Numbered from the stretch's first letter, positions 1 to 7,600 are shown. The stretch is 64,000 nucleotides of DNA from Citrobacter sp. Marseille-Q6884 (GCF_945906775.1 NZ_CAMDRE010000002.1:1-64000); one strand, 5' to 3'. Notes: generated from the sequence alone by a model not told the origin. Numbers and translations are program-made.

Positions 1-70
1 TGCTTTTGCCGTTACGCACCACCCCGTCAGTAGCTGAACAGGAGGGACAGCTGATAGAAACAGAAGCCAC
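1..70 (-). CDS. insA: IS1 protein InsA, N-terminal fragment
   Basis: This is the 5' end of insA, the DNA-binding protein of IS1 that represses the element and, by -1 frameshifting with insB, supplies the N-terminus of the transposase. The visible part starts at GTG (68-70) and reads MASVSISCPSCSATDGVVRN before leaving the window. It contains the CPSC half of the zinc-finger characteristic of InsA. Only 23 codons are visible, so nothing can be said about whether the rest is intact. Confidence 0.9.
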   Translation of the reverse strand, partial: MASVSISCPSCSATDGVVRNGKS

Positions 71-125
71 TGGAGCACCTCAAAAACACCATCATACACT
101 AAATCAGTAAGTTGGCAGCATCACC
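1..125 (-). mobile_element. IS1 left end, partial (runs off window start)
   Basis: The first 125 bases match the left end of IS1 as I know it, read on the minus strand. The left inverted repeat, whose outer end reads GGTGATGCTGCCAACTTACT, finishes at base 125, and the start of insA follows inside it. The rest of the element lies to the left of the window. The 9 bases next to the end (126-134, CGATTTTAC) would be one copy of the target duplication if the insertion is simple. The copy looks intact as far as it can be seen. Confidence 0.93.
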
Positions 126-322
126 CGATTTTACACAGGATTTATCGTGGGAAAGGTGCATGTATTTTACCGTTGAAAACAGCATTAATTTATAAAAGTG
201 AAAGTTTGGCCGTTAAACCTATCAAAGAGAGAAAAATATCAGTGTTTATGTATCACAATGAAGGTCTTTCATTTAAAGAGGGATTTGAAAGGACAAAGCA
301 AGTTCTTCTGTCTTTTATCTGA
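126..322 (+). pseudogene. C-terminal remnant of an unidentified gene cut by IS1
   Basis: An open frame enters from the IS1 junction and continues to a TGA at 320-322, ending in a peptide that includes VFMYHNEGLSFKEGF and stops with LLSFI. A strong hairpin terminator follows 14 bases later, which is what the 3' end of a real gene would look like. No start codon with a ribosome binding site is seen in this stretch. I infer the 3' end of a gene whose 5' part was separated by the insertion. The family is not recognised. It could also be a chance frame, as the region is AT-rich and only about 65 codons long. Confidence 0.45.
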
Positions 323-335
323 CGACTGAAAGCGA

Positions 336-360
336 AAAAGCTCTCGCTGCGAGAGCTTTT
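336..360. terminator. Bidirectional hairpin terminator
   Basis: A perfect inverted repeat, AAAAGCTCTCG / CGAGAGCTTTT, with a 3-base loop (CTG). It has A and T runs on both sides and so can work in both directions. It sits after the truncated frame ending at 322 on the plus strand and overlaps the stop codon of the holin gene on the minus strand. Confidence 0.85.
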
Positions 361-697
361 ATTTCTTGTTAAGGTCAATACCGGTTTTTATCTTTAACGC
401 AAAGAGAAAAAATCTCCCGATGCCATGAGTGCCTAATAATGATATGATAATTGCAATTGCCCCTGATGAGATTTTGACTCCGTGAAAAGGAGGCAAGCTG
501 ATTATATGCGGTTTTACCAGGAAAAAAATCAGAAGACATATAATTAAGTCTCCGCATTTTTCCCGAAATTTCCCCCCTCCATATAACCACCGTCCTGTCT
601 CTCCTAGTGTAATAATAAAAATCATTTTGAGTGTGTCCAGGGGTTCAGAAAAGAGTGCGAATATCAACCCGCTAAATGTCAATTTTGAGGACATCAT
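359..697 (-). CDS. Holin-like small membrane protein (LydA / holin superfamily III type)
   Basis: A 112-residue protein with about three hydrophobic stretches (near residues 8-30, 48-68 and 77-100) and a basic tail ending in KIKTGIDLNKK. The layout, with a short cytoplasmic N-terminus, a GGGKFREK charged loop and a final LLGTHGIGRFFLFAL segment, resembles LydA-type phage holins, which make pores in the inner membrane to release endolysins or other proteins. A good ribosome binding site (AGGAG) lies 5 bases before the ATG. It is 55 bases downstream of the lectin-like gene in the same direction, with a hairpin between. No endolysin or spanin gene is beside it, so phage lysis is not its obvious job; release of the neighbouring protein is one alternative. 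Confidence 0.6.
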   Translation of the reverse strand: MMSSKLTFSGLIFALFSEPLDTLKMIFIITLGETGRWLYGGGKFREKCGDLIICLLIFFLVKPHIISLPPFHGVKISSGAIAIIISLLGTHGIGRFFLFALKIKTGIDLNKK

Positions 698-706
698 TTC
701 TCCTGA

Positions 707-730
707 AAGGCCAGTTTAATAACTGGCCTT
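707..730 (-). promoter_or_regulatory. Intergenic hairpin just ahead of the holin ribosome binding site
   Basis: A perfect 10-base stem (AAGGCCAGTT / AACTGGCCTT) with a 4-base loop lies between the lectin-like gene (stop at 753) and the holin start (697). On the minus strand it is followed only by TTTC, so it is a weak terminator at best. Its base is directly next to the AGGAG of the holin gene. It could partly end transcription or limit holin translation, which would keep holin levels below those of the first gene. That role is inference. Confidence 0.55.
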
Positions 731-752
731 GTATAGTTATCTTACGTTAGAT

Positions 753-1181
753 TTACATGCCAATCAGTAAACGTACATCATCGATATCGACTGCATCAGT
801 CGGTTCGGCATTGTATGTCGCCTGAAAATGCAGCATCAGCGGCCCAGTCCAGCTTTCTTGTACAGTGAAGGTCATTGTTTCAGTCGTCCAGTCGACATTC
901 ATACCTGTATTGAATGTCTGGCTCCAATAGATGGTGTTTGTGTTCAGCATCATTACTGACACTGTACCGCTATTCTGGCCGCGAGATTTGAAGCTCAATA
1001 CAGCTTCTTGTCCCACAGGGATGCTAATTCCCTGCCATGCAGATTCTGTGGCATTAATATGCGCGTAGTAGTTTTCAACAGTTTCGGATTCGTTTTGCAC
1101 GCCCGCGGCACTATCAGAAAAAGACCATGCGTTGAGTTGTTCCGGGTTAAAATCGCCGTCGTTAATAATATTAGAAATCAT
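753..1181 (-). CDS. Beta-sandwich (carbohydrate-binding-module-like) protein, no signal peptide
   Basis: A 142-residue acidic protein rich in Thr, Ser, Asn and Trp. The N-terminus (NIINDGDFNPEQLNAWSF) and the C-terminal DAVDIDDVRLL have the pattern of single galactose-binding-like or CBM4/9-like jelly-roll domains, where the first strand reads N-x-DGDF and the last carries a DDV metal-site-like motif. There is no signal peptide or membrane segment. The start is supported by GGAG 8 bases upstream. It is the first gene of a two-gene minus-strand unit with the holin-like gene. Binding of a glycan is inferred from the fold only; the ligand is unknown and it could equally be a small toxin or bacteriocin-like protein released through the holin. 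Confidence 0.5.
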   Translation of the reverse strand: MISNIINDGDFNPEQLNAWSFSDSAAGVQNESETVENYYAHINATESAWQGISIPVGQEAVLSFKSRGQNSGTVSVMMLNTNTIYWSQTFNTGMNVDWTTETMTFTVQESWTGPLMLHFQATYNAEPTDAVDIDDVRLLIGM

Positions 1182-1212
1182 TTTGTATCTCCAAATTGAA
1201 AAATTAAGGTAT

Positions 1213-1233
1213 ATGTTACTGACTCAGTAACAT
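1213..1233. promoter_or_regulatory. Perfect inverted repeat, probable operator
   Basis: Arms ATGTTACTGA and TCAGTAACAT flank a single C. The 10-base dyad lies 31 bases ahead of the lectin-like gene, where a repressor would overlap its promoter. The regulator is not identified and none is encoded in the visible block. Confidence 0.5.
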
Positions 1234-1479
1234 GAATTAATAGTAACGATATTCTTGCAATAGAATTTTCATTATTTAGTGAAAGTTCAACTCAAAAAGG
1301 TTGTTTGTTTTCAGGAGTCGAATGTTTAATCAGGGGATTCGACAGGAATGCATGTAAAGATTTTTTGACAGTTTATCGTTTCAAATGTGCTGTCAACTCA
1401 CCATTAAAGTTTAAGTCCATTTTGGGATTGGTCGCTTGTCATGGCTATCAAGGAGTTTTACAACGATAAGGGAATGCTT

Positions 1480-1788
1480 ATGTACAGCATCTCAACATTT
1501 TGCCCGTTCTGTCATTCTACGTTTTTAGTGGGTGCTGAGCGATGCGGTAGCTGTGGTGCGACCATTGAGTATGGACGAATTCCACCGCGATTCTTTCTGT
1601 TTCTGCTTGTGGTGATTTGGGGGCTGATAGGTGCTGTCCATGTCATTTGTGATAATTTTGGCGTTTTTAATTTCATTATACAGCTCAGTATTGCCGTTTC
1701 ACTTTGCCTTATGGTTTGGGGGATCGGAATAAGAAAACTGGGTAAAAAATATCGAGGTCGGGTGCGGTTTGTTCGTAATGGAGCCTGA
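1480..1788 (+). CDS. Small zinc-ribbon membrane protein
   Basis: About 102 residues. The N-terminus carries a CPFC-x10-CGSC pair, a typical zinc ribbon, followed by two hydrophobic segments (FFLFLLVVIWGLIGAVHVI and a second around FIIQLSIAVSLCLMVWGI) and a basic C-terminus. I place the start at ATG 1480 because AAGGGA lies 6 bases before it; an in-frame ATG at 1441 would add 13 residues but has a poor ribosome binding site. The zinc ribbon would face the cytoplasm next to two membrane spans. It precedes another small membrane protein in the same direction (gap 63 bases). No function is recognised; such proteins are common in accessory islands. Confidence 0.6.
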   Translation: MYSISTFCPFCHSTFLVGAERCGSCGATIEYGRIPPRFFLFLLVVIWGLIGAVHVICDNFGVFNFIIQLSIAVSLCLMVWGIGIRKLGKKYRGRVRFVRNGA

Positions 1789-1851
1789 AGGAATGTAAAG
1801 CGGCGGAATTAACCGTAACAGAATTTTATTACTTTTAGGAAGATGATTTGT

Positions 1852-2214
1852 ATGCCAGTTAATGACATCGCGGTGTTGATTTTTACGTTTATCGCAGTAT
1901 GTGTGTTTATTTTTTGTGCCGCCAATATTGTCGTGCAGCTAAAAATCTATGATCTTAAACGACTTCTTCAGGACGACTATGAAAAGGCCCGGCAAAAGCT
2001 CGTGAGTGATCTGGATGAGTCCTGGATAAAATACAATGATGAACTTGCCGGTCTCAAAATAGAAGTGAAAGCACTTAAGAATCAAATTGCGAAGAAAGAC
2101 GTGGCTGACGAATATCTAAGCAGCGCAGAGATATTGGGCAAAACAAAGAAGCCGCAGGACGATCCACAACATGATCAGTCACTGTCAAATGGAATACTTG
2201 CCCAACGCCATTGA
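1852..2214 (+). CDS. Small membrane-anchored coiled-coil protein
   Basis: 120 residues. One N-terminal membrane span (about residues 7-29, rich in Val, Ile and Phe) is followed by a charged stretch with heptad-like spacing (LKRLLQDDYEKARQKL, then LAGLKIEVKALKNQI) that should form a coiled coil, and a polar tail. ATG 1852 is preferred: AGGAAG lies 9 bases upstream, whereas the ATG at 1843 is almost on top of it. It follows the zinc-ribbon gene and is probably co-transcribed with it. Shape resembles phage Rz-like spanins and small septal proteins, but the match is to shape only and I assign no function. Confidence 0.55.
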   Translation: MPVNDIAVLIFTFIAVCVFIFCAANIVVQLKIYDLKRLLQDDYEKARQKLVSDLDESWIKYNDELAGLKIEVKALKNQIAKKDVADEYLSSAEILGKTKKPQDDPQHDQSLSNGILAQRH

Positions 2215-2333
2215 TGTGGCGCTACCTCCGACATGAAAACGTGCTGGGTTACATTGTGCAAATTACACATTCATCGGGGAAATAATAAGAGGTATATTCA
2301 GGTGAGATTTTAAAACTACTATTCACTATACCG

Positions 2334-2379
2334 AAAAAAGGACTCTGGCATCTAGGGTGTTAACACAGATGCCGAGTCC
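2334..2379 (-). terminator. Rho-independent terminator of tctCBA
   Basis: GGACTCTGGCATCT (2340-2353) pairs with AGATGCCGAGTCC (2367-2379) with one bulged base. On the minus strand the stem is followed by a run of six T. It lies 15 bases after the tctA stop codon. Confidence 0.85.
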
Positions 2380-2394
2380 TGTTGAGTATCTTAC

Positions 2395-3909
2395 TTATGG
2401 CGTTTCCACCTGCGGTTTACTGTTGCGCTTACGGATCAGACGCAGCATCGGCGGGATTACGATAACCATCACCGCCATCGACAGCAGAACTTTTGCCACA
2501 CCGCTGGCCCACAGAATGTCCATGTTGCCATTACTGATAGACAGCGCGCGACGCAGGTTCTGCTCCAGCATTTCACCCAACACAAATCCGAGGATCAGCG
2601 GCGACATGGGGAAGTGCATCTTTCGCAGAATGTAGCCCAGTACGCCGAGCGCGACCATCAGCACCAGATCAAAGGTGGTGCTGTGAACCGCGTAAACGCC
2701 CACTGCGGAAACCGCCGCGATAGCAGGGACGAGGAACCACAACGGGATGGTCAGCATTCGGGTAAACAGACCGATCAGCGGGATGTTCATCACCAGCAGC
2801 ATCACGTTGGCAATCAGCAGGGCGGCAATCAGCCCCCAAACGATATCCGGCTGCTCGGTAAACATCGCCGGACCCGGTGTGATGTTGTACAGCGTCAGTG
2901 CGCCCATCATGACGGCGGTAGTCCCGGAGCCCGGTACGCCAAGCGTCAGCATCGGGATGAAGGAGCCGCAGGCGGAGGCATTGTTTGCCGCCTCAGGAGC
3001 GGCAACACCGCGAATGTCCCCCTTACCAAAGCTGTCGCTGTTGCCGCTCAGCTTTTTCTCGGTCATGTAGGTAATCGCACTGGCGATAGTGGCGCCCGCG
3101 CCGGGCAGTACGCCGACAAAAAAGCCAATCACCGATGAACGCAGCGTTGCGCCCACACACTGGGCACCTTCTTTGGCATTGAATAACATGCGGCCTGTTT
3201 TACGCACCAGCGTCTGGCCACTGCTGGTATGTTCCAGCATTAAGAGAATTTCTGAGACAGAGAACAGCCCAATCACCACCACGATAAACTGCACGCCGTC
3301 GGAGAGATGGACACTGTCAAAGGTGAAGCGGTAAACCCCGGTATTGGCGTCTACGCCAACGGTCGCAAGTCCGAGACCGATTAGCGCTGCCAGAAATGAT
3401 TTCAGTGGATTTTGCGCCATCATGCTGCCGAGACAGGCAATGGCGAAAACCATTAAGGCAAAGTATTCTGCCGGACCGAACGCCAGCGACCATTGCGCCA
3501 GCGCCGGGGCAAACAGAATGATGCCGCCGATAGCGATCAGCGAACCAAAGAACGAGCTGACCGCTGAAATAGAGAGCGCCACGCCGCCGCGCCCTTGCTG
3601 TGCCATCGGGTAACCGTCGAGCGCAGTCATAATGGCGGCCGCATCGCCGGGAACATTGAGCAGAATAGAGGAGATCCGCCCGCCGTATTCGCAGCCGATA
3701 TAGACGGTTGCCAACAGGATCAGCGCAGACTCTGCGGGCAGGTGTAACGCGAAGGCCAGCGGCAGCAGAATCGCCACGCCGTTGATCGGCCCCAGCCCCG
3801 GCAACAGCCCAACAATGGTGCCGACAAAGCAGCCAATCAATGCAATGACCAGGTTTTCCGGCGTCATCGCCACCGCGAAACCCTGAGAAAGATAAATCCA
3901 GGTATCCAT
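2395..3909 (-). CDS. tctA: Tripartite tricarboxylate transporter large membrane subunit TctA
   Basis: Large, multi-span permease of the citrate/tricarboxylate (TTT) transporter; TctA forms the channel with TctB and takes substrate from the periplasmic protein TctC, driven by ion gradient. From MDTWIYLSQGFAVAMTPENL the protein is 504 residues, the usual family length. The family signature GxxxGxLPGLGPxxGVAxLLPLAF is visible near residues 26-49, with many hydrophobic spans after it. An in-frame start further upstream (4002) would run into tctB and is rejected; GGAG lies 8 bases before ATG 3909. Last gene of the tctCBA operon, 10 bases after tctB, ended by the hairpin at 2334-2379. Confidence 0.96.
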   Translation of the reverse strand: MDTWIYLSQGFAVAMTPENLVIALIGCFVGTIVGLLPGLGPINGVAILLPLAFALHLPAESALILLATVYIGCEYGGRISSILLNVPGDAAAIMTALDGYPMAQQGRGGVALSISAVSSFFGSLIAIGGIILFAPALAQWSLAFGPAEYFALMVFAIACLGSMMAQNPLKSFLAALIGLGLATVGVDANTGVYRFTFDSVHLSDGVQFIVVVIGLFSVSEILLMLEHTSSGQTLVRKTGRMLFNAKEGAQCVGATLRSSVIGFFVGVLPGAGATIASAITYMTEKKLSGNSDSFGKGDIRGVAAPEAANNASACGSFIPMLTLGVPGSGTTAVMMGALTLYNITPGPAMFTEQPDIVWGLIAALLIANVMLLVMNIPLIGLFTRMLTIPLWFLVPAIAAVSAVGVYAVHSTTFDLVLMVALGVLGYILRKMHFPMSPLILGFVLGEMLEQNLRRALSISNGNMDILWASGVAKVLLSMAVMVIVIPPMLRLIRKRNSKPQVETP

Positions 3910-3919
3910 CGTTTCTCCG

Positions 3920-4354
3920 TTAACCCAGCCAGGCGCCGAGTGGTAAGGTGACGTCAAGTAGCCGGTCGAAGGCATACCACAACAGAATGCCAAGAACCGC
4001 ACCGGAAATTCCTGCTGCCGGAATCGTGGCGCCGAACAGCATGCCTATCACCACCGTGAGAATGGCGGTGGCAATCGGAAAGCCCAGCCATTCAAAACCC
4101 CAGGCGTACATCAACAGCACAATCACCATCGTGAGCAGTTTTTGCAGCACGTGGCGGCGAGGCCAACTGATGGTATCCGGGTGGCGCAACAGCAACGCCA
4201 CGGCACACAGGAGCATCAGGCTGATAATGCCGAGCGGGAACGGACGCGGTCCGACCGGCTCATAGCTGTATTCACTGCTGATTTGCCAGGCGATGAACAG
4301 CCCGGCAATACAGAGCAACAGCCAGATACCTGCAAAAATACGATCGCTCATCAT
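3920..4354 (-). CDS. tctB: Tripartite tricarboxylate transporter small membrane subunit TctB
   Basis: 144 residues with about four membrane spans, the size and layout of TctB, the small integral partner of TctA in citrate/tricarboxylate uptake. The GPRPFPLG motif near residue 35 is typical. Two adjacent ATG codons (4352-4354 and 4349-4351) could start it; I keep the first. It sits 14 bases after the tctC stop and 10 bases before tctA, so the three are one operon. Confidence 0.94.
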   Translation of the reverse strand: MMSDRIFAGIWLLLCIAGLFIAWQISSEYSYEPVGPRPFPLGIISLMLLCAVALLLRHPDTISWPRRHVLQKLLTMVIVLLMYAWGFEWLGFPIATAILTVVIGMLFGATIPAAGISGAVLGILLWYAFDRLLDVTLPLGAWLG

Positions 4355-4368
4355 CGTTGCCTCAACGG

Positions 4369-5346
4369 TTATTTAGCGAGACCAAAGGCTTTCGCCTGCT
4401 CACGGTAATCCGTAACCTGCTTTTTCACGTAGTCGTCGAGCTGCTTGCCGCTCATGTTGAATTCGAACAGACCACGCAGGTCGCGCTGCTTTTTAAACTC
4501 ATCGGTCTGCTGGAGTTTGTTAAAGGCTTCAACCCACCACTGATATTCGGCATCGCTGACTTTGGGACCAACGTAGAAGCCGCGGATGATTGGCCATACG
4601 AGGTCATAGCCTTGCTCTTTGGCGGTGGGGACATTGGCCAGTTGACCCGGCAGGCGCGCTTCAGAGAACACTGCAAGCACACGGATCTTGTCGCCACTGA
4701 GGTAGGGCACCATTTCACTGAGATCGCCGGAGACGACCTGCACGTGATTCCCCATCAGTGCCGTCACCGGCTCGCCGCCGCCTTCAAACGCGACGTAACG
4801 CATCTTGTGCGGATCGACGTTGGCCTTTTGCGCCAGCAGCGCGGATTTCATCCAGTCCTGGCTGCCGATGGAGGCCCCTGCGCCAATCACCACGCTATTG
4901 GGATCTTTCTCCATCGCCGTCAGCAGATCTTTCAGCGTTTTCCATGGGGAGTCGTTACGCACAGCAATCATGCCGTAGTCGGTTCCTACGCTCGCCAGCC
5001 AGCGCACATCATCCACGCCGTAGCGGCCAAACTTGCCCTGTGACAGGTTCAGCAGCGAGCCGCCGGAGAAGGCCACCACGGTTCCCGCTTCGGCAGGGCG
5101 TTGCGCGACGATCGCGTTATAGGCTACGGCCCCCACGCCGCCGGGCATGTAGGTCACGCGCATCGGTTTTTCGATAGCGCCTGTTTCCATCAGGCTCACC
5201 TGAATCAGCTTGCAGGTGAGATCGAATCCACCGCCGGGTTTTGCCGGGGCGATGCATTCTGTGCGCGAAGGCGCTTGTTCAGCCAGCACAGAGGTACTCA
5301 TCAATAAAATGCTTGCAGTAAGGGTACGAAGTAATTGTTTTTTCAT
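4369..5346 (-). CDS. tctC: Periplasmic tricarboxylate-binding protein TctC
   Basis: 325 residues with a clear Sec signal peptide (MKKQLLRTLTASILLMSTS, cleavage after VLA). It is the periplasmic receptor (Bug family) that captures citrate and related tricarboxylates and hands them to TctAB. The GGGFDLTCKL start of the mature protein and the GGxGAVAYN region fit the family. First gene of tctCBA, transcribed away from tctDE, with 153 bases between the two start codons. Expression in Salmonella-type systems requires TctD; a direct repeat that fits TctD binding lies at 5454-5473. Confidence 0.95.
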   Translation of the reverse strand: MKKQLLRTLTASILLMSTSVLAEQAPSRTECIAPAKPGGGFDLTCKLIQVSLMETGAIEKPMRVTYMPGGVGAVAYNAIVAQRPAEAGTVVAFSGGSLLNLSQGKFGRYGVDDVRWLASVGTDYGMIAVRNDSPWKTLKDLLTAMEKDPNSVVIGAGASIGSQDWMKSALLAQKANVDPHKMRYVAFEGGGEPVTALMGNHVQVVSGDLSEMVPYLSGDKIRVLAVFSEARLPGQLANVPTAKEQGYDLVWPIIRGFYVGPKVSDAEYQWWVEAFNKLQQTDEFKKQRDLRGLFEFNMSGKQLDDYVKKQVTDYREQAKAFGLAK

Positions 5347-5453
5347 TGTTTATCCTCACGCCGGAAAACCGGATTTTCGGGTACGGAAGAAGATTTTTGT
5401 GATTATGTGAGCCGATGTGTAGCAGTTCGGTTGCGTGATTGTTAAAACATTAA

Positions 5454-5473
5454 CCTTTCAATTCCCTTTCAAT
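5454..5473. promoter_or_regulatory. Direct repeat, candidate TctD binding site
   Basis: CCTTTCAAT occurs at 5454-5462 and again at 5465-5473, a 9-base repeat with an 11-base period. Tandem half-sites one helical turn apart are the normal target of OmpR-family regulators such as TctD. The site lies between divergent tctC and tctD, 26 bases before the tctD start. Confidence 0.5.
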
Positions 5474-5499
5474 GCGGCAGAAACTTTACAGGATGTGAT

Positions 5500-6174
5500 A
5501 TGCGTCTCTTATTAGCGGAAGATAACCGTGAGTTAGCTCACTGGCTGGAGAAAGCGCTGGTGCAAAACGGTTTTGCCGTGGACTGCGTGTTTGATGGCCA
5601 GGCGGCCGATCACCTATTACACAGTGAAACGTATGCGCTGGCGGTGCTGGACATCAACATGCCCGGTCTGGATGGGCTTGAGGTTGTTCAGCGGTTACGT
5701 AAGCGCGGGCAGACGCTTCCCGTCCTGCTGTTGACGGCGCGCAGCGCGGTGGCGGATCGGGTGAAGGGGCTGAACGTCGGCGCCGATGACTATCTGGCGA
5801 AGCCGTTTGAGATTGAAGAACTGGATGCCCGGCTGCGGGCGCTGCTGCGGCGCAGTGCGGGACAAGTACAAGGCATACAGCAACTGGGTGAACTGGCGTT
5901 TCACGATGAAGGCTATTTTCTGCTGCAAGGGCAGCCGCTGGCGCTCACGCCACGTGAGCAGGCGCTGCTGACGGTGCTGATGTACCGTCGATTGCGCCCG
6001 GTTTCACGTCAACAACTGTTTGAACAGGTTTTCAGCCTGAGCGATGAGGTCAGCCCCGAAAGTATCGAGCTGTACATCCATCGCCTGCGTAAAAAACTGC
6101 AAGGAAGCGATGTGCGGATTGCCACGCTGCGCGGCCTTGGTTATGTGCTGGAGCGTAGCGATGAAGTGGGTTAA
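5500..6174 (+). CDS. tctD: Response regulator TctD (OmpR family)
   Basis: 224 residues. The receiver domain (about 1-115) has the acidic pair E7/D8, phospho-acceptor D51 in LAVLDINMPGLDG, and K101 in YLAKPFE. A winged-helix DNA-binding domain follows (about 125-220, ending in RIATLRGLGYVLE). TctD activates the divergent tctCBA operon when citrate is sensed by TctE. It overlaps tctE by 14 bases, so the two are translated together. Confidence 0.95.
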   Translation: MRLLLAEDNRELAHWLEKALVQNGFAVDCVFDGQAADHLLHSETYALAVLDINMPGLDGLEVVQRLRKRGQTLPVLLLTARSAVADRVKGLNVGADDYLAKPFEIEELDARLRALLRRSAGQVQGIQQLGELAFHDEGYFLLQGQPLALTPREQALLTVLMYRRLRPVSRQQLFEQVFSLSDEVSPESIELYIHRLRKKLQGSDVRIATLRGLGYVLERSDEVG

Positions 6175-7600
6175 GCCCCAGTCGCTGTATCTGCAGCTAT
6201 TAATGTTTCTTGGTTTGCCGCTGCTGTTGCTGTGGGGGCTGTCGGCCTTTAACAGCTATGTCAGCGCGCTACAAGCGGCGACGCAGGCGTATGACAGGGC
6301 GCTGCTCTCGTCGGCCCGAACGGTCTCTGAACGGCTGGTGGTGCGAAATAAACAGCTGGAAGTCAATGTCCCGTGGGTGGTGCTGGACAGCTTTGAACTG
6401 AACATGAACGACAGGCTGTATTACAAGGTGGTGGATCCGGCGGGGAATGTGATCTCCGGCTATGACGATTTGCCGGCGATGCCGCTCGCAACGTCGCGCA
6501 CCCAACTCTATCCGGCGCTGGCGTGGTTTTATCACACGGAATACCGTGGAGAAGCGATCCGCGTGGCTCGTCTGCTCCAGCCAGTGAACGAGGGCGGGAT
6601 CGTTGGCATGGCGGAGATCTACGTCGCCGAAACTCTGCAATCGCGGCGCTATCTGGCAAGGCAGCTGCTGTTTTCCTCATGGGTTTCACAAGGGCTGTTG
6701 GTGCTGCTGACGCTGGTACTGGTCGGCTGGTTACTGCGGCGGGTATTACGCCCGATGCGCCAGTTATCGTCATTGATGGTGCGGCGTGAGCCGGGATTGC
6801 TGACCCCGCTGCCGGAACTGCTCCCGTGGTCAGAAACCCGTTTGCTGATTGTGGCATTCAACCGCTATATCGACCGGCTGCGTGCACTTATTTCCCGTCA
6901 GGAACGCTTTAGTGCGGATGCGTCCCATCAGCTAAAAACGCCTCTGGCGGTGCTAAAAACCCAGGCGGCGGTGGCTCTCGCCAGCCCACAGCCCCAGCAA
7001 TGGTATGAGAGCCTACAGGCGATGAGTACGACGCTGGACAGTACAATCCAACTGACGGAAAGGTTATTACAGCTTTCGGCGGTGAAGCGTAAAGAACAAG
7101 GGGAGAGGCACTTTTCACCGGTTAATCTGTACGAGGTGGTGCAAAGCAGCTGCTTTACCCGACTGGCACAGGCGCGTAGCAAGGCAATTGATCTGGGTTA
7201 TGAAGGGGAACAGGGCGCGGTGTGGATTGAAGGCGACGAGGTACTGCTCGGTGAACTGTGCGGGAACCTGCTGGATAATGCACTGAAATATACTCCCGCT
7301 CAGGAAGTCGTCACTGCCCGGCTATTGCGGGAGGGCGATGCGGTGGTGCTGGTGGTTGAGGATAGCGGTCCCGGCATTGATGATCAGCAGATGCATCAGG
7401 CGTTACTGCCGTTTCATCGTCTGGATAACGTCGGTAATGTCCCCGGCGCCGGTATTGGTCTGGCGCTGGTCAACGATATTGCTCGCCTGCACCGTACTCA
7501 TCCACAGCTATCACGCAGCGAAACGCTGGGAGGGCTGTGCGTTCAGGTGCGTTTTTTGTGCGCAGTGGATGAAGGCGAAGGATATATTGCGCAGAGGTAA
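6161..7600 (+). CDS. tctE: Sensor histidine kinase TctE
   Basis: 479 residues from ATG 6161, which lies inside the end of tctD. Two membrane spans (about 12-32 and 170-192) flank a periplasmic sensor domain of the 2CSK-N type. After a linker comes the dimerisation/phospho-acceptor helix with H256 (SADASHQLKTPLAVLK), then N, G1 and G2 boxes (GNLLDNALKYTP, VEDSGPGID, GAGIGLALVNDI). It senses tricarboxylates and phosphorylates TctD. An upstream in-frame start at 6044 lies wholly within tctD and is rejected. Confidence 0.94.
   Translation: MKWVKPQSLYLQLLMFLGLPLLLLWGLSAFNSYVSALQAATQAYDRALLSSARTVSERLVVRNKQLEVNVPWVVLDSFELNMNDRLYYKVVDPAGNVISGYDDLPAMPLATSRTQLYPALAWFYHTEYRGEAIRVARLLQPVNEGGIVGMAEIYVAETLQSRRYLARQLLFSSWVSQGLLVLLTLVLVGWLLRRVLRPMRQLSSLMVRREPGLLTPLPELLPWSETRLLIVAFNRYIDRLRALISRQERFSADASHQLKTPLAVLKTQAAVALASPQPQQWYESLQAMSTTLDSTIQLTERLLQLSAVKRKEQGERHFSPVNLYEVVQSSCFTRLAQARSKAIDLGYEGEQGAVWIEGDEVLLGELCGNLLDNALKYTPAQEVVTARLLREGDAVVLVVEDSGPGIDDQQMHQALLPFHRLDNVGNVPGAGIGLALVNDIARLHRTHPQLSRSETLGGLCVQVRFLCAVDEGEGYIAQR

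Noticed and set aside
2614..3138. Long plus-strand frames opposite tctA
   Set aside because: They mirror a strongly conserved tctA and have no ribosome binding site or recognisable protein; they are shadows of its codon bias.
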